From NCBI GenBank assembly GCA_039944855.1, contig JBDUXZ010000011.1, positions 1 to 64,000 of the forward strand: a stretch of DNA of 64,000 bases, read 5' to 3'. The translations under genes were made by a program, and so were the position numbers. The DNA is from Rhodothermales bacterium (GTDB taxonomy: Bacteria > Bacteroidota > Rhodothermia > Rhodothermales > JANQRZ01). The notes below the pieces were generated by a model, which worked only from the letters and a program-made list of their open reading frames with translations, had not been told where the DNA came from and did not search any database. Below, piece by piece: positions 8,166 through 16,916 of this stretch; position 1 is the first letter of the stretch, and every line of letters begins with the position of its first letter.

Positions 8166-10244
8166 CTAGTTGGAGCCGGCGCCGTCCATCATGTCCTTCA
8201 TCATCGGCCGCGCCTCTTCGGCGAGGTTGGAGACGTCGGCGGGCGGGGGCTCGCCACCGGGGCCGATGAGGTAGTGGTCGAACCAGCGGAGGGCGCGGAG
8301 GGTGTAGTCGAAGCGCGCCGTGGCAGAGCGGTTGCCGTGGCCCTCGCCGGGGTAGTAGACGAGCCGGACCGGCGCCTGCCCGCGCAGCTTGAGGTGACGG
8401 TACAGCTCCAGCGACTGGCTCGGGTGGACGCGCGGGTCCTCGGCGCCATGCATGATGAGGAGCGGGGTCACCGACTGGCCGGCGTAGTAGATCGGGCTCC
8501 GTTCGAGGAAGAACTGCCAGTCGTCCCACACCCGCTTACGCGCGTGGACCTCGAACTCCTCGTTCGGGATGTCCGTCGTGCCCACCTTCGAGATGTTATT
8601 CGAGATGCCGACGAACATCACCCCGGCGGCGAAGCGCTCGGAGTAGCGCGTGGCGAGCCATCCCGTCGCGTAGCCGCCGTACGAGCCACCCGTCACGCCG
8701 ACCTTGTCGCCATCCACGAGCCCGGTCTTGACGAGGTAGTCCACGCCGTCGACGAGGTCGTCGAACTCGGCGCCGGCGGGCTCGCCCTGGCTCGTCTTCG
8801 AAAAGGCGACGCCGCGCCCGGTCGAGCCGCGGTAGTTGGGGTAGAACACGGCGTAGCCCTTCGCCGCCGCCATCTGCCCGAGGAGCGAGTAGCCCGTGAG
8901 CCAGCCGTTGGTGTAGTGGCTCTCCGGCCCGCCGTGGACGACCATCACGAGCGGCACGCGCGTGCCCTCCTCGTAATCGAGCGGACGGATCAACATCCCT
9001 TGCAGCATCAGCCCGTCGCGCGCCGGAAACTCGACGACCTCCTGCGGCGCGAGGCGCTTCTCGGTGAGCCACGGGTTCGTGTCGGTCACGCGCTTCGGGG
9101 CGCCTCCGGCCATCACGTACAGTTCGGACGGATGTTGCGGGCTGTCCGCCGAGAAGGCGATGACATCGCCGTCGTCGGACATCGAGAAGCTGCCGAACGT
9201 GGCGAAGCCTCCGGAGAGGAGCAGGCCGCCGCCGCCCGTGAGCCGGACGCGCTGCATCACGGACTCGACGCCGCGATCGGCCGCGTAGCGGATCGTGTCG
9301 TCATCCTCCCACGCGATCGCGTTGACGTGGCCTTCGTAACCGGGGAGGACGTCGTCGAACGAGCCCGTCTGCGTGTCGGCGACCATCAGGCGGCCGGCGG
9401 CGGGGTCGTTGATATCGGCGGCGGAGATGAAGGCGAGGTGCGCGCCGTCCGGGCTCCACGCGAAGGAGCCGAGCTTGCCGGGGTTCTCGATCCGCGCCAC
9501 GACGGCGCCGGTCGCGGCGTCGAGGATGCGGATGCGCTGGCTCATGTACGAGTCGTCGACGAACGGCGTCGGCGCGACGGCGACGGCGATCTGCTCGCCA
9601 TCGGGGCGCCATGCGAGGTCGTAAACCGTGCCTGCGAGGTCCATCATCCGCGGCGCGGCATCGGAGAATGGCGTAGCGATCCACAGCTTGCTATCGGCCG
9701 ACTCCTCTTCGTAGATCTCGGGCTGGTAGGGGAGGACCGGATCGGCCGCGTCCACCGGCTCCTCGGCGATGAAGGCGACGCGGTTGCCGTCGGGGCTCCA
9801 CGCATAGGCTCCGATCGAGGTGGCGAAGCTCAGCGCCCGCTCCATCTCGCCCGTCGCCGGGTCCATGACGTAGAGGGCCGGGCGGGCGTCGCCATCGGCG
9901 GCCTTCGTGAGGAAGGAGAGGCGGCCGTCGGGCGTCCAGGCGACGCGGCTGTGCGTGACGGCGCCGCCACGGAGGCCGCGGTGCGTGTCGTCGTCCACGT
10001 CGTAGACGTAGAGCTCGGAATAGGGCGACGCGTTCGTATCGAACGGGTCGCGCGGGACGCTGACGGTGTAGGCCACGCGCTCGCCGTCGGGCGCCACGGC
10101 CACACTCCCGACCGTCTCGATGCGGGCGATGTCGTAGGGCGTGAGTACGTCTGTTTGTGCGAACGCGGCGGGGGCGAGCAGGGCCACGAGCAGGCTGAGG
10201 CGCCCGCCCCATCGGAGGGCGTGGCGAAGAGGGAGGAGCATCAT
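8166..10244 (-). CDS. S9-family (prolyl oligopeptidase/acylaminoacyl peptidase-like) serine peptidase
   Basis: A 692-aa exported peptidase: signal peptide (about residues 1-29, ending AAFAQ), a beta-propeller built from WSPDG-type repeats (YAWSPDGNRVAF, LAWRPDGEQIAV, FAWSPDGAHLAF), then an alpha/beta-hydrolase domain. The catalytic triad is Ser521 in GGSYGGYATG, Asp in GAEDPRVHP (about 604) and His in GEGHGN (about 635). Family members hydrolyse short peptides in the periplasm. Two adjacent ATGs (10244 and 10241) are possible starts. A promoter-like TACCTTTCG lies 36 bp upstream. Confidence 0.92.
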   Translation of the reverse strand: MMLLPLRHALRWGGRLSLLVALLAPAAFAQTDVLTPYDIARIETVGSVAVAPDGERVAYTVSVPRDPFDTNASPYSELYVYDVDDDTHRGLRGGAVTHSRVAWTPDGRLSFLTKAADGDARPALYVMDPATGEMERALSFATSIGAYAWSPDGNRVAFIAEEPVDAADPVLPYQPEIYEEESADSKLWIATPFSDAAPRMMDLAGTVYDLAWRPDGEQIAVAVAPTPFVDDSYMSQRIRILDAATGAVVARIENPGKLGSFAWSPDGAHLAFISAADINDPAAGRLMVADTQTGSFDDVLPGYEGHVNAIAWEDDDTIRYAADRGVESVMQRVRLTGGGGLLLSGGFATFGSFSMSDDGDVIAFSADSPQHPSELYVMAGGAPKRVTDTNPWLTEKRLAPQEVVEFPARDGLMLQGMLIRPLDYEEGTRVPLVMVVHGGPESHYTNGWLTGYSLLGQMAAAKGYAVFYPNYRGSTGRGVAFSKTSQGEPAGAEFDDLVDGVDYLVKTGLVDGDKVGVTGGSYGGYATGWLATRYSERFAAGVMFVGISNNISKVGTTDIPNEEFEVHARKRVWDDWQFFLERSPIYYAGQSVTPLLIMHGAEDPRVHPSQSLELYRHLKLRGQAPVRLVYYPGEGHGNRSATARFDYTLRALRWFDHYLIGPGGEPPPADVSNLAEEARPMMKDMMDGAGSN

Positions 10245-10279
10245 CGCAAGACAGGCTAATGAGCGGGGGAACAGGAGTC

Positions 10280-10287
10280 GAAAGGTA
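10280..10287 (-). promoter_or_regulatory. TAnnTTYG-type promoter motif upstream of the S9 peptidase gene
   Basis: TACCTTTC (followed by G) on the minus strand, 36 bp before ATG 10244. It resembles the Bacteroidota -7 element TAnnTTTG. No clear -33 TTG box is seen. Confidence 0.35.
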
Positions 10288-10447
10288 CGCGCCGCGAACG
10301 CCTCGCGTCTCGGATTTGGGGTTGCCGCGGGCGGAGAACGACGCGCGCATGACATCCCAGGCATAGCCCAGGGGGCCGACTCCTGCAATTCCCCGCTCCC
10401 CGCTCAGCCTCCCCCCTACACCGATAGCTCGACGGATGCGCGAAGTT

Positions 10448-10505
10448 GGGTGCGGTGGGAAGCCCGAGCGGCGGTTGCGCGAACCGGAGACCCAGAGGGT
10501 CAACA
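10448..10505. repeat. Conserved 60-nt segment, copy A
   Basis: GCGGTGGGAAGCCCGAGCGG, CGGTTGCGCG and a terminal hairpin GACCC-AGA-GGGTC. Copy B at 12046-12103 shares CGGTGGGAAGCC, CGGCGG(T/C)TGCGCG and a hairpin at the same place (GACC-CGAGC-GGTC). Preservation of the hairpin despite sequence change suggests an RNA element or a structured repeat; orientation of transcription for this copy is unknown. Confidence 0.4.
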
Positions 10506-10549
10506 ATCCGAGGACCGCAGCCGCCGCTTTCGTGTACGCCCGCCTCCGC

Positions 10550-11005
10550 TCACCGGACGGCGACGGGCTCCACGACGACCTCGGTGCGGACGGAGTTGGC
10601 GATGAAGCACGCGGCGTGCGCCCGCTCGTGCATCTCCGCCATGACCTCCGCCGACGGCGCCGCCCCGCCGAACGTGACGCGGGGCCGCAGCACGACGCGC
10701 GTCACGGCGAGCCGTCCATCCGCGTTCTTCGCCAGCACGCCCTCCGCCTCGTCCTCATAGCCCGTCACGACGAGCCCGTCGCGCGCGGCAAGCGCGAGGA
10801 ACGTCAGCAGGTGACAGCTCGCCAGAGAGGCGACGAACGCCTCCTCGGGGTCCACGAGCGCCGGGTCCCCCCGATACGCCGGCGCGGCCGATGCGTCGAC
10901 CTCCGTTCCGCCCTCGAAGTGCCAGCGGTGGGTGCGGGAATACGTAGCGTACGTGAACGGCGCGTCGGTGGGCTGCCAGCGGACGGTGGCGCGGTGGGCA
11001 GACAT
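10550..11005 (-). CDS. OsmC/Ohr-family peroxidase-like protein
   Basis: A 151-aa protein of the OsmC superfamily, thiol-dependent peroxidases that reduce organic hydroperoxides. The two expected redox cysteines are present, in LASCHLLTFLALA and in HAACFIANSV; the domain spans nearly the whole protein, and the length fits. ATG 11005 aligns the N terminus with family members; an upstream GTG would add 21 residues of low-complexity sequence. It is probably cytosolic. It does not show features that separate OsmC from Ohr or YhfA subgroups with certainty. Confidence 0.88.
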   Translation of the reverse strand: MSAHRATVRWQPTDAPFTYATYSRTHRWHFEGGTEVDASAAPAYRGDPALVDPEEAFVASLASCHLLTFLALAARDGLVVTGYEDEAEGVLAKNADGRLAVTRVVLRPRVTFGGAAPSAEVMAEMHERAHAACFIANSVRTEVVVEPVAVR

Positions 11006-11053
11006 GCGGGCGGAAATCTGTGCGGTGGGGTCCCGAGTGTCGGGTGGGCTTCC

Positions 11054-11059
11054 TATAAT
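11054..11059 (+). promoter_or_regulatory. TATAAT hexamer upstream of the 42-aa peptide gene
   Basis: A perfect TATAAT stands out in GC-rich surroundings 40 bp before ATG 11099, just after a small CCCGA-GTG-TCGGG hairpin. No clear -35 box is present. Confidence 0.35.
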
Positions 11060-11098
11060 AGAGCCCATCCCTCTTCTCCCCTAGCCTCTCCGCCGCTC

Positions 11099-11227
11099 AT
11101 GCTTCCGATGAACAACATCTTCCGCACGCTCATCGCCGGGTACGGCGCCAAAAAACTCGGCGGCGGCTGCTTCAGCACCGTCCTCATCTTCATCGTCCTC
11201 TTCTGGCTCCTCGGCCAGTGCGGCTGA
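11099..11227 (+). CDS. Small single-pass membrane protein (42 aa)
   Basis: A 42-aa peptide, MLPMNNIFRT at the N terminus, then YGAKKLGGGCFSTVLIFIVL and a short WLLGQCG tail. A basic/Gly-rich amphipathic start is followed by one transmembrane helix (about residues 24-38) and two cysteines, at residues 24 and 41. It follows a typical C/T-rich leader, which together with the TATAAT upstream and non-random composition supports real translation. I recall similar short proteins in Bacteroidota but cannot name a function. A second in-frame ATG at 11108 is also possible. Confidence 0.55.
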   Translation: MLPMNNIFRTLIAGYGAKKLGGGCFSTVLIFIVLFWLLGQCG

Positions 11228-11240
11228 CGCGGGCACCCCG

Positions 11241-11867
11241 CTAGAGGCACCCCGTCGGGTCGACCCACGAGCCGTCGCCGAGCATCTCGACCTCGCCATC
11301 GTCGAAGAAGATGAGGTCTGCGCTGTCCTCCGGTTGGATGACGTAGAGGTCGTCGAACACGCGGCCGGGGAGGTCGGGCGAGGTGAAATAGGCCCGGTAG
11401 AAACCCGACGGCACGAGCCGGCCGCGCGCGTCGCGGAGGTCCCAGTCGAAGCTCCGGCTCGGGCTGTCTTTCTCGAGGACGCGCACCGTCTGCCCCACCG
11501 GCGAGTAGACCCGCACGACGCCGCCCGCCACGTGCGCGTCTTCGCGCGGCGCCCCCGACGCGAACCAGTACGCACCGACGATCTCGATGCGGACGCGGGC
11601 GGGCAGGTTGATGAAGCGCAGCCGCCGGTCGTCGGCGCTGCTTTCGTACGTGCTCGTCCCGCGGTACGGGTTCGGAACGGCGGTGATGAGGCCGGACGTG
11701 CGCGCCGGCCGCCCGCACGCACGGAAGGGATCGGCCTCGGGCCGCTCCGGCGTCGTGACGACGAAGCCGGTCACGGTGAGGTCGGCGCCCGCGTTGCTCC
11801 CGTCGCTGTCGCAGCCGAGGAGGAGGAGCACGGGGAATAGGACGAGGGCGAGCGGACGGGGCAGCAT
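11241..11867 (-). CDS. Lipoprotein with FlgD-like/fibronectin-type beta domain
   Basis: A 208-aa predicted lipoprotein (lipobox LLLLGC, lipidated Cys near residue 19). The mature part contains ITAVPNPYRGTSTYESS and RRLRFINLPARVRIEIV, then VRVYSPVGQTVRVLEKD and SFDWDLRDARGRLVPSGFYR. This resembles the repeated 'VPNPYRG...G..VRTL' beta domain common in secreted proteins of Rhodothermota, related to the FlgD/T9SS tail fold. A specific role cannot be assigned. ATG 11867 follows a C/T-rich leader and a TAGATTCG motif lies 37 bp upstream. Confidence 0.75.
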   Translation of the reverse strand: MLPRPLALVLFPVLLLLGCDSDGSNAGADLTVTGFVVTTPERPEADPFRACGRPARTSGLITAVPNPYRGTSTYESSADDRRLRFINLPARVRIEIVGAYWFASGAPREDAHVAGGVVRVYSPVGQTVRVLEKDSPSRSFDWDLRDARGRLVPSGFYRAYFTSPDLPGRVFDDLYVIQPEDSADLIFFDDGEVEMLGDGSWVDPTGCL

Positions 11868-11903
11868 GAAAAGAGGTCGGGACGGGGTCGGATAGCGGGG
11901 GGT

Positions 11904-11911
11904 CGAATCTA
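11904..11911 (-). promoter_or_regulatory. TAnnTTYG promoter motif upstream of the lipoprotein gene
   Basis: TAGATTCG on the minus strand, 37 bp before ATG 11867. It fits the same pattern as sites at 10280, 16854 and 49629. Confidence 0.35.
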
Positions 11912-12045
11912 AACGGCTGTATCGCCCGGCGTCGCCGCGCGGAGGTGAAGGCGATGGAAAATCGGCGGCGCGCTCCGCGTCGTGGAATCCCCCACGCGAT
12001 GCCGCTACCGCGCCTCGCAGCGCGGCAACGCCGGGAGCGCGACGT

Positions 12046-12103
12046 TGTCGCACGGTGGGAAGCCGGAACGGCGGCTGCGCGCCCCGATGACCCGAGCGGT
12101 CGT
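12046..12103. repeat. Conserved 60-nt segment, copy B, upstream of fhs
   Basis: GTCGCACGGTGGGAAGCCGG, CGGCGGCTGCGCG and a hairpin GACC-CGAGC-GGTC, matching copy A at 10448-10505. It ends about 95 bp before the fhs start and would lie in the fhs leader if transcription starts upstream. I could not match it to a known riboswitch class with confidence. Confidence 0.4.
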
Positions 12104-12196
12104 GGAACCGACGGGTCGGTTGTTCGGGAGCACGCGGCCGTCGTTCGTCCCGGCTCTCGCCTCTTCACTCCGGCTCCTCACCAACGCCCTACGCCC

Positions 12197-13864
12197 GTGC
12201 TCACCAGCATCGAGATCGCCCAGCAGTCGCCCCTCCGCCACATGCGCGAGTTCATGGCCGAACTGGACCTCGCCGAAGAGGAGTTCGAGTTCTACGGCAA
12301 GTTCACCGGCAAAATCCGGCTGAGCGTGCTCGACCGCTTCGCCGACCGGCCCGACGGCAAGCTCATCCTCGTCACCGCGATGTCGCCGACGCCGCAAGGC
12401 GAGGGCAAGACGCTGACGACGATCGGGATCGGGCAGGCGCTCGGACGGCTCGGCAAGCGCGGGATGATCACGCTCCGCGAGCCCTCGCTCGGGCCGGTGT
12501 TCGGGATCAAGGGCGGCGCGGCCGGCGGCGGCTACGCCCAGGTCCTCCCGATGGAGAAGATCAACCTCCACTTCAACGGCGACCTCCACGCGCTCACGAC
12601 GGCGCACAACCTCCTCGCCGCGCTCCTCGACAACCACCTCTTCCGCGGCAACGACCTCGGCTTCGACGTGACCGGCCCGCTGTGGGGCCGCGCGCTCGAC
12701 ATGAACGACCGCGCGCTCCGCCACGTCGTCGTCGGCCTCGGCGGGCGGCTCGGCGGCGTCCCGCGCGAGGATGGCTTCGTCATCACCGCCGCCTCCGAGA
12801 TCATGGCGATCCTCGCGCTCGCCCGCGACCGCGCCGACCTCAAAGACCGCCTCGGCCGGATCATCGTCGGCTACACGCGCGACGGGGAGCCGCTCCGCGC
12901 CCACGACCTCGAAGCTGAGGGCGCGCTCGCCGTCGTGCTCAACGAGGCCATCATGCCGAACCTCGTGCAGACGATGGAGGGCACGCCCGCGCTCGTCCAC
13001 GCCGGCCCGTTCGCCAACATCGCCCACGGCACGGCCTCCGTCCTCTCCGACCGCATCGCCCGCAAGCTCGCCGACTACGTCGTGACCGAGGCCGGCTTCG
13101 GCGCCGACCTCGGGGCCGAGAAGTTCTTCCACATCGTCAACCGGCAGGCCGACCTCTGGCCCTCCGCCGTCGTCGTCGTGGCGACATGCCGCGCCGTCCG
13201 CTACCACGGCGAGGCCGACCCGACGGTGCCCGCCGATGCCGCCGCGTTCGGGCGCGGGCTGACGAACCTCGAACGTCACGTCCGCAACATGCAGCAGTTC
13301 GGCTCGCCCGTCGTCGTCGCCGTCAACCGCTTCCCCGACGACTCGGAGGAGGAACTGACGATGATGGCGGAGGCGTGCGAGGCGTGGGGCGTGCCGTGCG
13401 TCCCGCACGAGGCGTTCGCGCACGGCGGGGCCGGGGCCGAAGCCCTCGCCGAGACTGTCGTCGCCCTCGCCGACGGCAACCCCGACCCGACCCCGCGCTT
13501 CCTCTACGACCTCGACGACACCGTCGAGGAGAAGATCTACGCCGTCGCCACGCGGATGTACGGCGCGAGCGACATCTACTTCGAGAGCGGCGCGCGGAAG
13601 GCACTCGACCGCCTCGTCGCGCTCGGCTTCGGCGACCTGCCGATCTGCATCGCCAAAACGCAGTCGTCGTTCTCCGACGATTCGAAACGGCGCGGCGCAC
13701 CGAGCGGCTGGACGCTCACCGTCACCGACGTGCAGCTCTCGGCCGGCGCGGGCTTCCTCGTCGTCGTCTGCGGCAACATGATGCTGATGCCGGGGCTCGG
13801 CGCGCGCCCCGCCGCGCTCGGGATGGACGTCAACGACGAGGGGATGATCACCGGGCTATTCTGA
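12197..13864 (+). CDS. fhs: Formate-tetrahydrofolate ligase
   Basis: A 555-aa cytosolic ligase making 10-formyl-THF from formate, THF and ATP for one-carbon metabolism. The family blocks are clear: the ATP-binding SPTPQGEGKTLTTIGIGQAL (about residues 57-77), then REPSLGPVFGIKGGAAGGGY and MEKINLHFNGDLHALT, and VRALKMHGG-like VRYHGEADP. GTG 12197 gives the standard length and follows a C/T-rich leader (the next ATG, 12242, would remove 15 conserved-looking residues). The long upstream extension of the frame is non-coding. Confidence 0.95.
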   Translation: MLTSIEIAQQSPLRHMREFMAELDLAEEEFEFYGKFTGKIRLSVLDRFADRPDGKLILVTAMSPTPQGEGKTLTTIGIGQALGRLGKRGMITLREPSLGPVFGIKGGAAGGGYAQVLPMEKINLHFNGDLHALTTAHNLLAALLDNHLFRGNDLGFDVTGPLWGRALDMNDRALRHVVVGLGGRLGGVPREDGFVITAASEIMAILALARDRADLKDRLGRIIVGYTRDGEPLRAHDLEAEGALAVVLNEAIMPNLVQTMEGTPALVHAGPFANIAHGTASVLSDRIARKLADYVVTEAGFGADLGAEKFFHIVNRQADLWPSAVVVVATCRAVRYHGEADPTVPADAAAFGRGLTNLERHVRNMQQFGSPVVVAVNRFPDDSEEELTMMAEACEAWGVPCVPHEAFAHGGAGAEALAETVVALADGNPDPTPRFLYDLDDTVEEKIYAVATRMYGASDIYFESGARKALDRLVALGFGDLPICIAKTQSSFSDDSKRRGAPSGWTLTVTDVQLSAGAGFLVVVCGNMMLMPGLGARPAALGMDVNDEGMITGLF

Positions 13865-13871
13865 GCGCGTG

Positions 13872-14513
13872 CTACGACTCCGACGCGCCGCGATGGAGAC
13901 GAAAGACGGGGAGGTCGAGGCCCCAGACGATCGCCGCGAGGCGGAGTGCGACGACCACGCCCGCCCCGACGAACGCCGCCGCGAGCGTCGGCCCGGCGAG
14001 CGCGACGAGACCGACGTAGACGAGCCCCCCCGCGAGCGAGGCCGTGGCGTAGAGGTCGCGCCGGAGGATGAGCGGGATCTCGCTCGTGAGCACGTCGCGG
14101 ATGGCCCCGCCCGCCGTCCCCGTGACCGCCCCCATCACGACCGCGATCACGCCGGGGAGGTCGGCTTCGAGGGCGATCCGCGCGCCGCTGACGGTGAAGA
14201 GCGCGAGGCCGAAGGCGTCGGCGATGAGGAGGGCGCGGCGCGGGGCCGTCCCCCGCTTCACCGACGGAACGGCGCGGGCCGTGGGGATCGTCGCCGCGGC
14301 GGCGAGGCCGATCACGAGGAGGTAGGTCGTGTCCTCGATCCAGAAGATCGGACTCCGGTCGAGGAGCACGTCGCGGATCGTCCCGCCCCCGATCGCCGTC
14401 ACGACGGCCACCACGAAGACGCCGAGGAGGTCGAGGCTTTTGCGGCCGGCGGCGAGAGCCCCACTGATGGCGAAGACGGCCACGCCGAGGAGGTCGAGCG
14501 CGTAGAGCGTCAT
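13872..14513 (-). CDS. TRIC/UPF0126 family cation channel (YicG-like)
   Basis: A 213-aa polytopic membrane protein with about seven helices arranged as an internal repeat. Each half carries the pore motif: AIGGGTIRDVLLDR in the first and GTAGGAIRDVLTSEIP in the second, characteristic of trimeric intracellular cation (TRIC) channels and bacterial UPF0126 proteins. Known bacterial members form trimeric K+-permeable channels; physiological role is unclear. It converges with fhs, with only 7 bp between the stop codons. Confidence 0.9.
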   Translation of the reverse strand: MTLYALDLLGVAVFAISGALAAGRKSLDLLGVFVVAVVTAIGGGTIRDVLLDRSPIFWIEDTTYLLVIGLAAAATIPTARAVPSVKRGTAPRRALLIADAFGLALFTVSGARIALEADLPGVIAVVMGAVTGTAGGAIRDVLTSEIPLILRRDLYATASLAGGLVYVGLVALAGPTLAAAFVGAGVVVALRLAAIVWGLDLPVFRLHRGASES

Positions 14514-14590
14514 GCGGAGTCCCTCCGGCGGCGGTCCGTCATCGCTCAGCCCTCGCCGCGCTTGCCGGCGGAGATCAGCTCGCCCCCCCT

Positions 14591-16828
14591 TCAGTGAACG
14601 ACGAGCAGGCGACGCGTAACTACCACCTGTCCGACTGAGACACGATAGAGGTACGTTCCTGTTGGAAGGGACGAAGCATCGAAGCCGACCTCGTGGGGAC
14701 CCGGCGCGAGCGGCCCCTCGACAAGCGTCGCGACACGGCGACCGAGCACGTCAAGTACGTCCAGACGAACGGGGGCACCGTTCGCCGGCGGCACGTAGAA
14801 ACGGATCGTCGCCGCGTCAGCGGTCGGGTTCGGAAAGCTCTGCTCTAGTAGCAGCGCCGCAGGCGCCGCAGCGTCGTCTTCCGCCGGCACGATCCCAGCG
14901 GGGGTATAGACGAAGAGGCCGCGGAAAGCCGTCCCAAACGCCACGCGGCCGTCCGGCCCCGGCGCGATGGAGACGAACGGGAAGCCGCCCAGCGAGTCGG
15001 CGGGGGGGAGCGGGGCGTTCTGCGAGGTGAAGCTCCTCCAGGTCTCGCCGTCGAACTGCGCCGCCGCGCTCTCGCCGCCAACCCACACGCCCCCTTGCGG
15101 GTCGACCGCGACGCTAGCAGGCTCGGTGACGCCCGTGGCGCTAGCGGGCACCACCGACCACGCCGCTCCATCGAAGCGCGCCAGCGCTCCGAAAGGAGAC
15201 GTGGCCCACACCGTACCCCCAGCATCCACGGCGATGTCGGTGACGTAGTCCGTCGGGAGTCCGTCGGCAGAGGTGTAGGACATCGCCGTTTCCCCGTCAG
15301 TCCGGACCACGCCGAGATCCCGCGTCGCCAGCCACACGTTACCGTCGGCGTCTCCAGCCGCAGCGTGGATGTATGTCGAGAAGAGGTCGACGCCGGAGGG
15401 CGTGAGCCACTCCCACGAGGTCCCGTTGAATCGAGCGAGTGCGGCGCCCTGGCCCGCATCGCCCCAGCGTTCGAGCGCTGCCCACATCGTCTCCGTCCCG
15501 CCGGGCTCCAGGACGACGGCGAGGGCGCGGGTGCCGCTGAGGTCGGCCGGTAGGCCATCGGTGTACTCCGTCCAGACCTCGCCGTCGAAACGTGCTGGGC
15601 CGCCGCCAGCCGGGGCGGCCCACAGGCCACCGTCGCGGTCGACAGCGAGATCGTCGATGCGGCCGTCTGGGAGGCCGGTCCAGTAGGGGTGCCAGTGCGT
15701 CCAGTCCCGCCCGTCGAAGCGGCCGACACCGTAGCTCTGCGTACCGAAATAGAGCGCACCATCCGGCCCCCAGGCGACGGCGGGTAGCCACGTATCGTTC
15801 GGACCCAGCGAGAACGTCGTCGGGGCCGAGACCATCCCGCCCGTCGTCTCGACGTAGCCCAACTGCCCTTCGTACTCAGGCGCCACGGCCAGCCACGACC
15901 ACAGCTCGTCACCGTCGAGCACAAACGTGCGAGACACCGAAAACCCCTCCGTCTCTACTTCAAGGAGGACATCGTCCACGATGCGGAAGAGGTTGCCGGC
16001 GGTGCCCCACACACTCCCGTCCGGTGCCACGGCGAGCCTGTCGGGCCGGATCGTATCCATCGGCCATTCGTCGCGGGTGTAGATGGTGACCTCGCCGGCG
16101 TCGAGGTGGACGAGACCCTCCTGCTGCGTGCCGGCCCACACCTCGTCCGGCCCCGTCACGGCGAGAGCGATCATCCCGTCGTTGGGGAGGTCCGAGTTAT
16201 CGGGAGTCCACGCCGTCCAACCGATACCGTCGAAGCGTGCGAGCCCCCAGCCGCCCGCCCAGAGCACCCCGCTCTCGTCGCTATGGATCGCCCGGACGTA
16301 GGAGAGCGGGAAATCCGAGTTGGCCGTCGTGTACGCCGTCCAGGCCGTCCCGTCGAAGCGGAGAATCCCACCGTAGGTCCCGACCCACAGCGCGCCAGCG
16401 GCGTCCACGTGCAGCGTAGTGACTTCGCCGCGCAGTTCCGGCGTGTTCGCGGCGTCGTACACCGTCCACGCCCCGTCGCGGAAGCGCGCGATGGCCCCGT
16501 CGCCTCCATCGAGCCACGGGATCCCGACCCACAGCTCACCCTCGGCACCGAGGGCGAGCGCGGCGATACGAGCGCTCGGCAGGCCGGAATTGAACGGGGT
16601 GTAGGTCGTAACGCGACCCGTCCGGCGGTCGTGGCGGAGGAGCGCGCCCTCAACGCCGCCCGAGCCGCCCCCTTGCACGGCGATCCAGGTGTTGTCGCCA
16701 TCGCGGGCGATGCTGGGACCATCCCAACTGCCCGGGTAACCGGGGACATAGTAGTCCCAAGTCCCCTCTTGCGCGGACGACGGCACGGCGAGAAGAACGG
16801 CAAGAAAGAGTAGGACGAGACGATGCAT
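14591..16828 (-). CDS. Secreted two-component-regulator-propeller-type protein with T9SS sorting domain
   Basis: A 745-aa exported protein. A signal peptide (residues 1-20, ending VPSSAQ) is followed by about 14 propeller blades of the pattern 'P-x-G-x-VWxGTxxGLxRFDGxxWTxYT', e.g. LWVGTYGGILRFDGTAW and LWAGGWGLARFDG. The last 85 residues are a T9SS type-A sorting domain (LEQSFPNPTADAATIRFYVP, then LPTGTYLYRVSVG). It should be delivered to the cell surface by the type IX system. Unlike propellers of hybrid sensor kinases it has no kinase part, so it may be a stand-alone binding protein. Base composition is slightly less GC-rich than its neighbours. Confidence 0.85.
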   Translation of the reverse strand: MHRLVLLFLAVLLAVPSSAQEGTWDYYVPGYPGSWDGPSIARDGDNTWIAVQGGGSGGVEGALLRHDRRTGRVTTYTPFNSGLPSARIAALALGAEGELWVGIPWLDGGDGAIARFRDGAWTVYDAANTPELRGEVTTLHVDAAGALWVGTYGGILRFDGTAWTAYTTANSDFPLSYVRAIHSDESGVLWAGGWGLARFDGIGWTAWTPDNSDLPNDGMIALAVTGPDEVWAGTQQEGLVHLDAGEVTIYTRDEWPMDTIRPDRLAVAPDGSVWGTAGNLFRIVDDVLLEVETEGFSVSRTFVLDGDELWSWLAVAPEYEGQLGYVETTGGMVSAPTTFSLGPNDTWLPAVAWGPDGALYFGTQSYGVGRFDGRDWTHWHPYWTGLPDGRIDDLAVDRDGGLWAAPAGGGPARFDGEVWTEYTDGLPADLSGTRALAVVLEPGGTETMWAALERWGDAGQGAALARFNGTSWEWLTPSGVDLFSTYIHAAAGDADGNVWLATRDLGVVRTDGETAMSYTSADGLPTDYVTDIAVDAGGTVWATSPFGALARFDGAAWSVVPASATGVTEPASVAVDPQGGVWVGGESAAAQFDGETWRSFTSQNAPLPPADSLGGFPFVSIAPGPDGRVAFGTAFRGLFVYTPAGIVPAEDDAAAPAALLLEQSFPNPTADAATIRFYVPPANGAPVRLDVLDVLGRRVATLVEGPLAPGPHEVGFDASSLPTGTYLYRVSVGQVVVTRRLLVVH

Positions 16829-16853
16829 GCGGCAGGTTACTAACGCGAAGAGG

Positions 16854-16861
16854 CGAAGATA
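16854..16861 (-). promoter_or_regulatory. TAnnTTYG promoter motif upstream of the propeller gene
   Basis: TATCTTCG on the minus strand, 26 bp before ATG 16828, within the short spacer after recN. Confidence 0.35.
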
Positions 16862-16916
16862 ATTGCAGGTCGTGCTGCGCAAACGGGACCGAGAAAATTC
16901 ATGCGGGTCGCCAAGC

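Larger units (their letters stand above)
10245..10549. other. Intergenic region with a conserved 60-nt segment
   Basis: About 305 bp between two minus-strand genes with no supportable gene. It holds the promoter-like site of the S9 peptidase and, at about 10448-10505, a segment closely similar to one at 12046-12103 (see that repeat entry). Confidence 0.5.

Noticed and set aside
6456-10259. A 1267-codon open frame on the plus strand
   Set aside because: It is antisense to the phosphohexomutase and S9 peptidase genes. It is Arg/Asp/Val/Gly-rich with no domain, as expected for the opposite strand of high-GC genes.
12046-12103. Cobalamin, SAM, TPP or THF riboswitch upstream of fhs
   Set aside because: Fragments such as GGTGGGAAGCC and CCGATGACCC recall parts of known classes, but the conserved cores and their order do not match any of them well enough.
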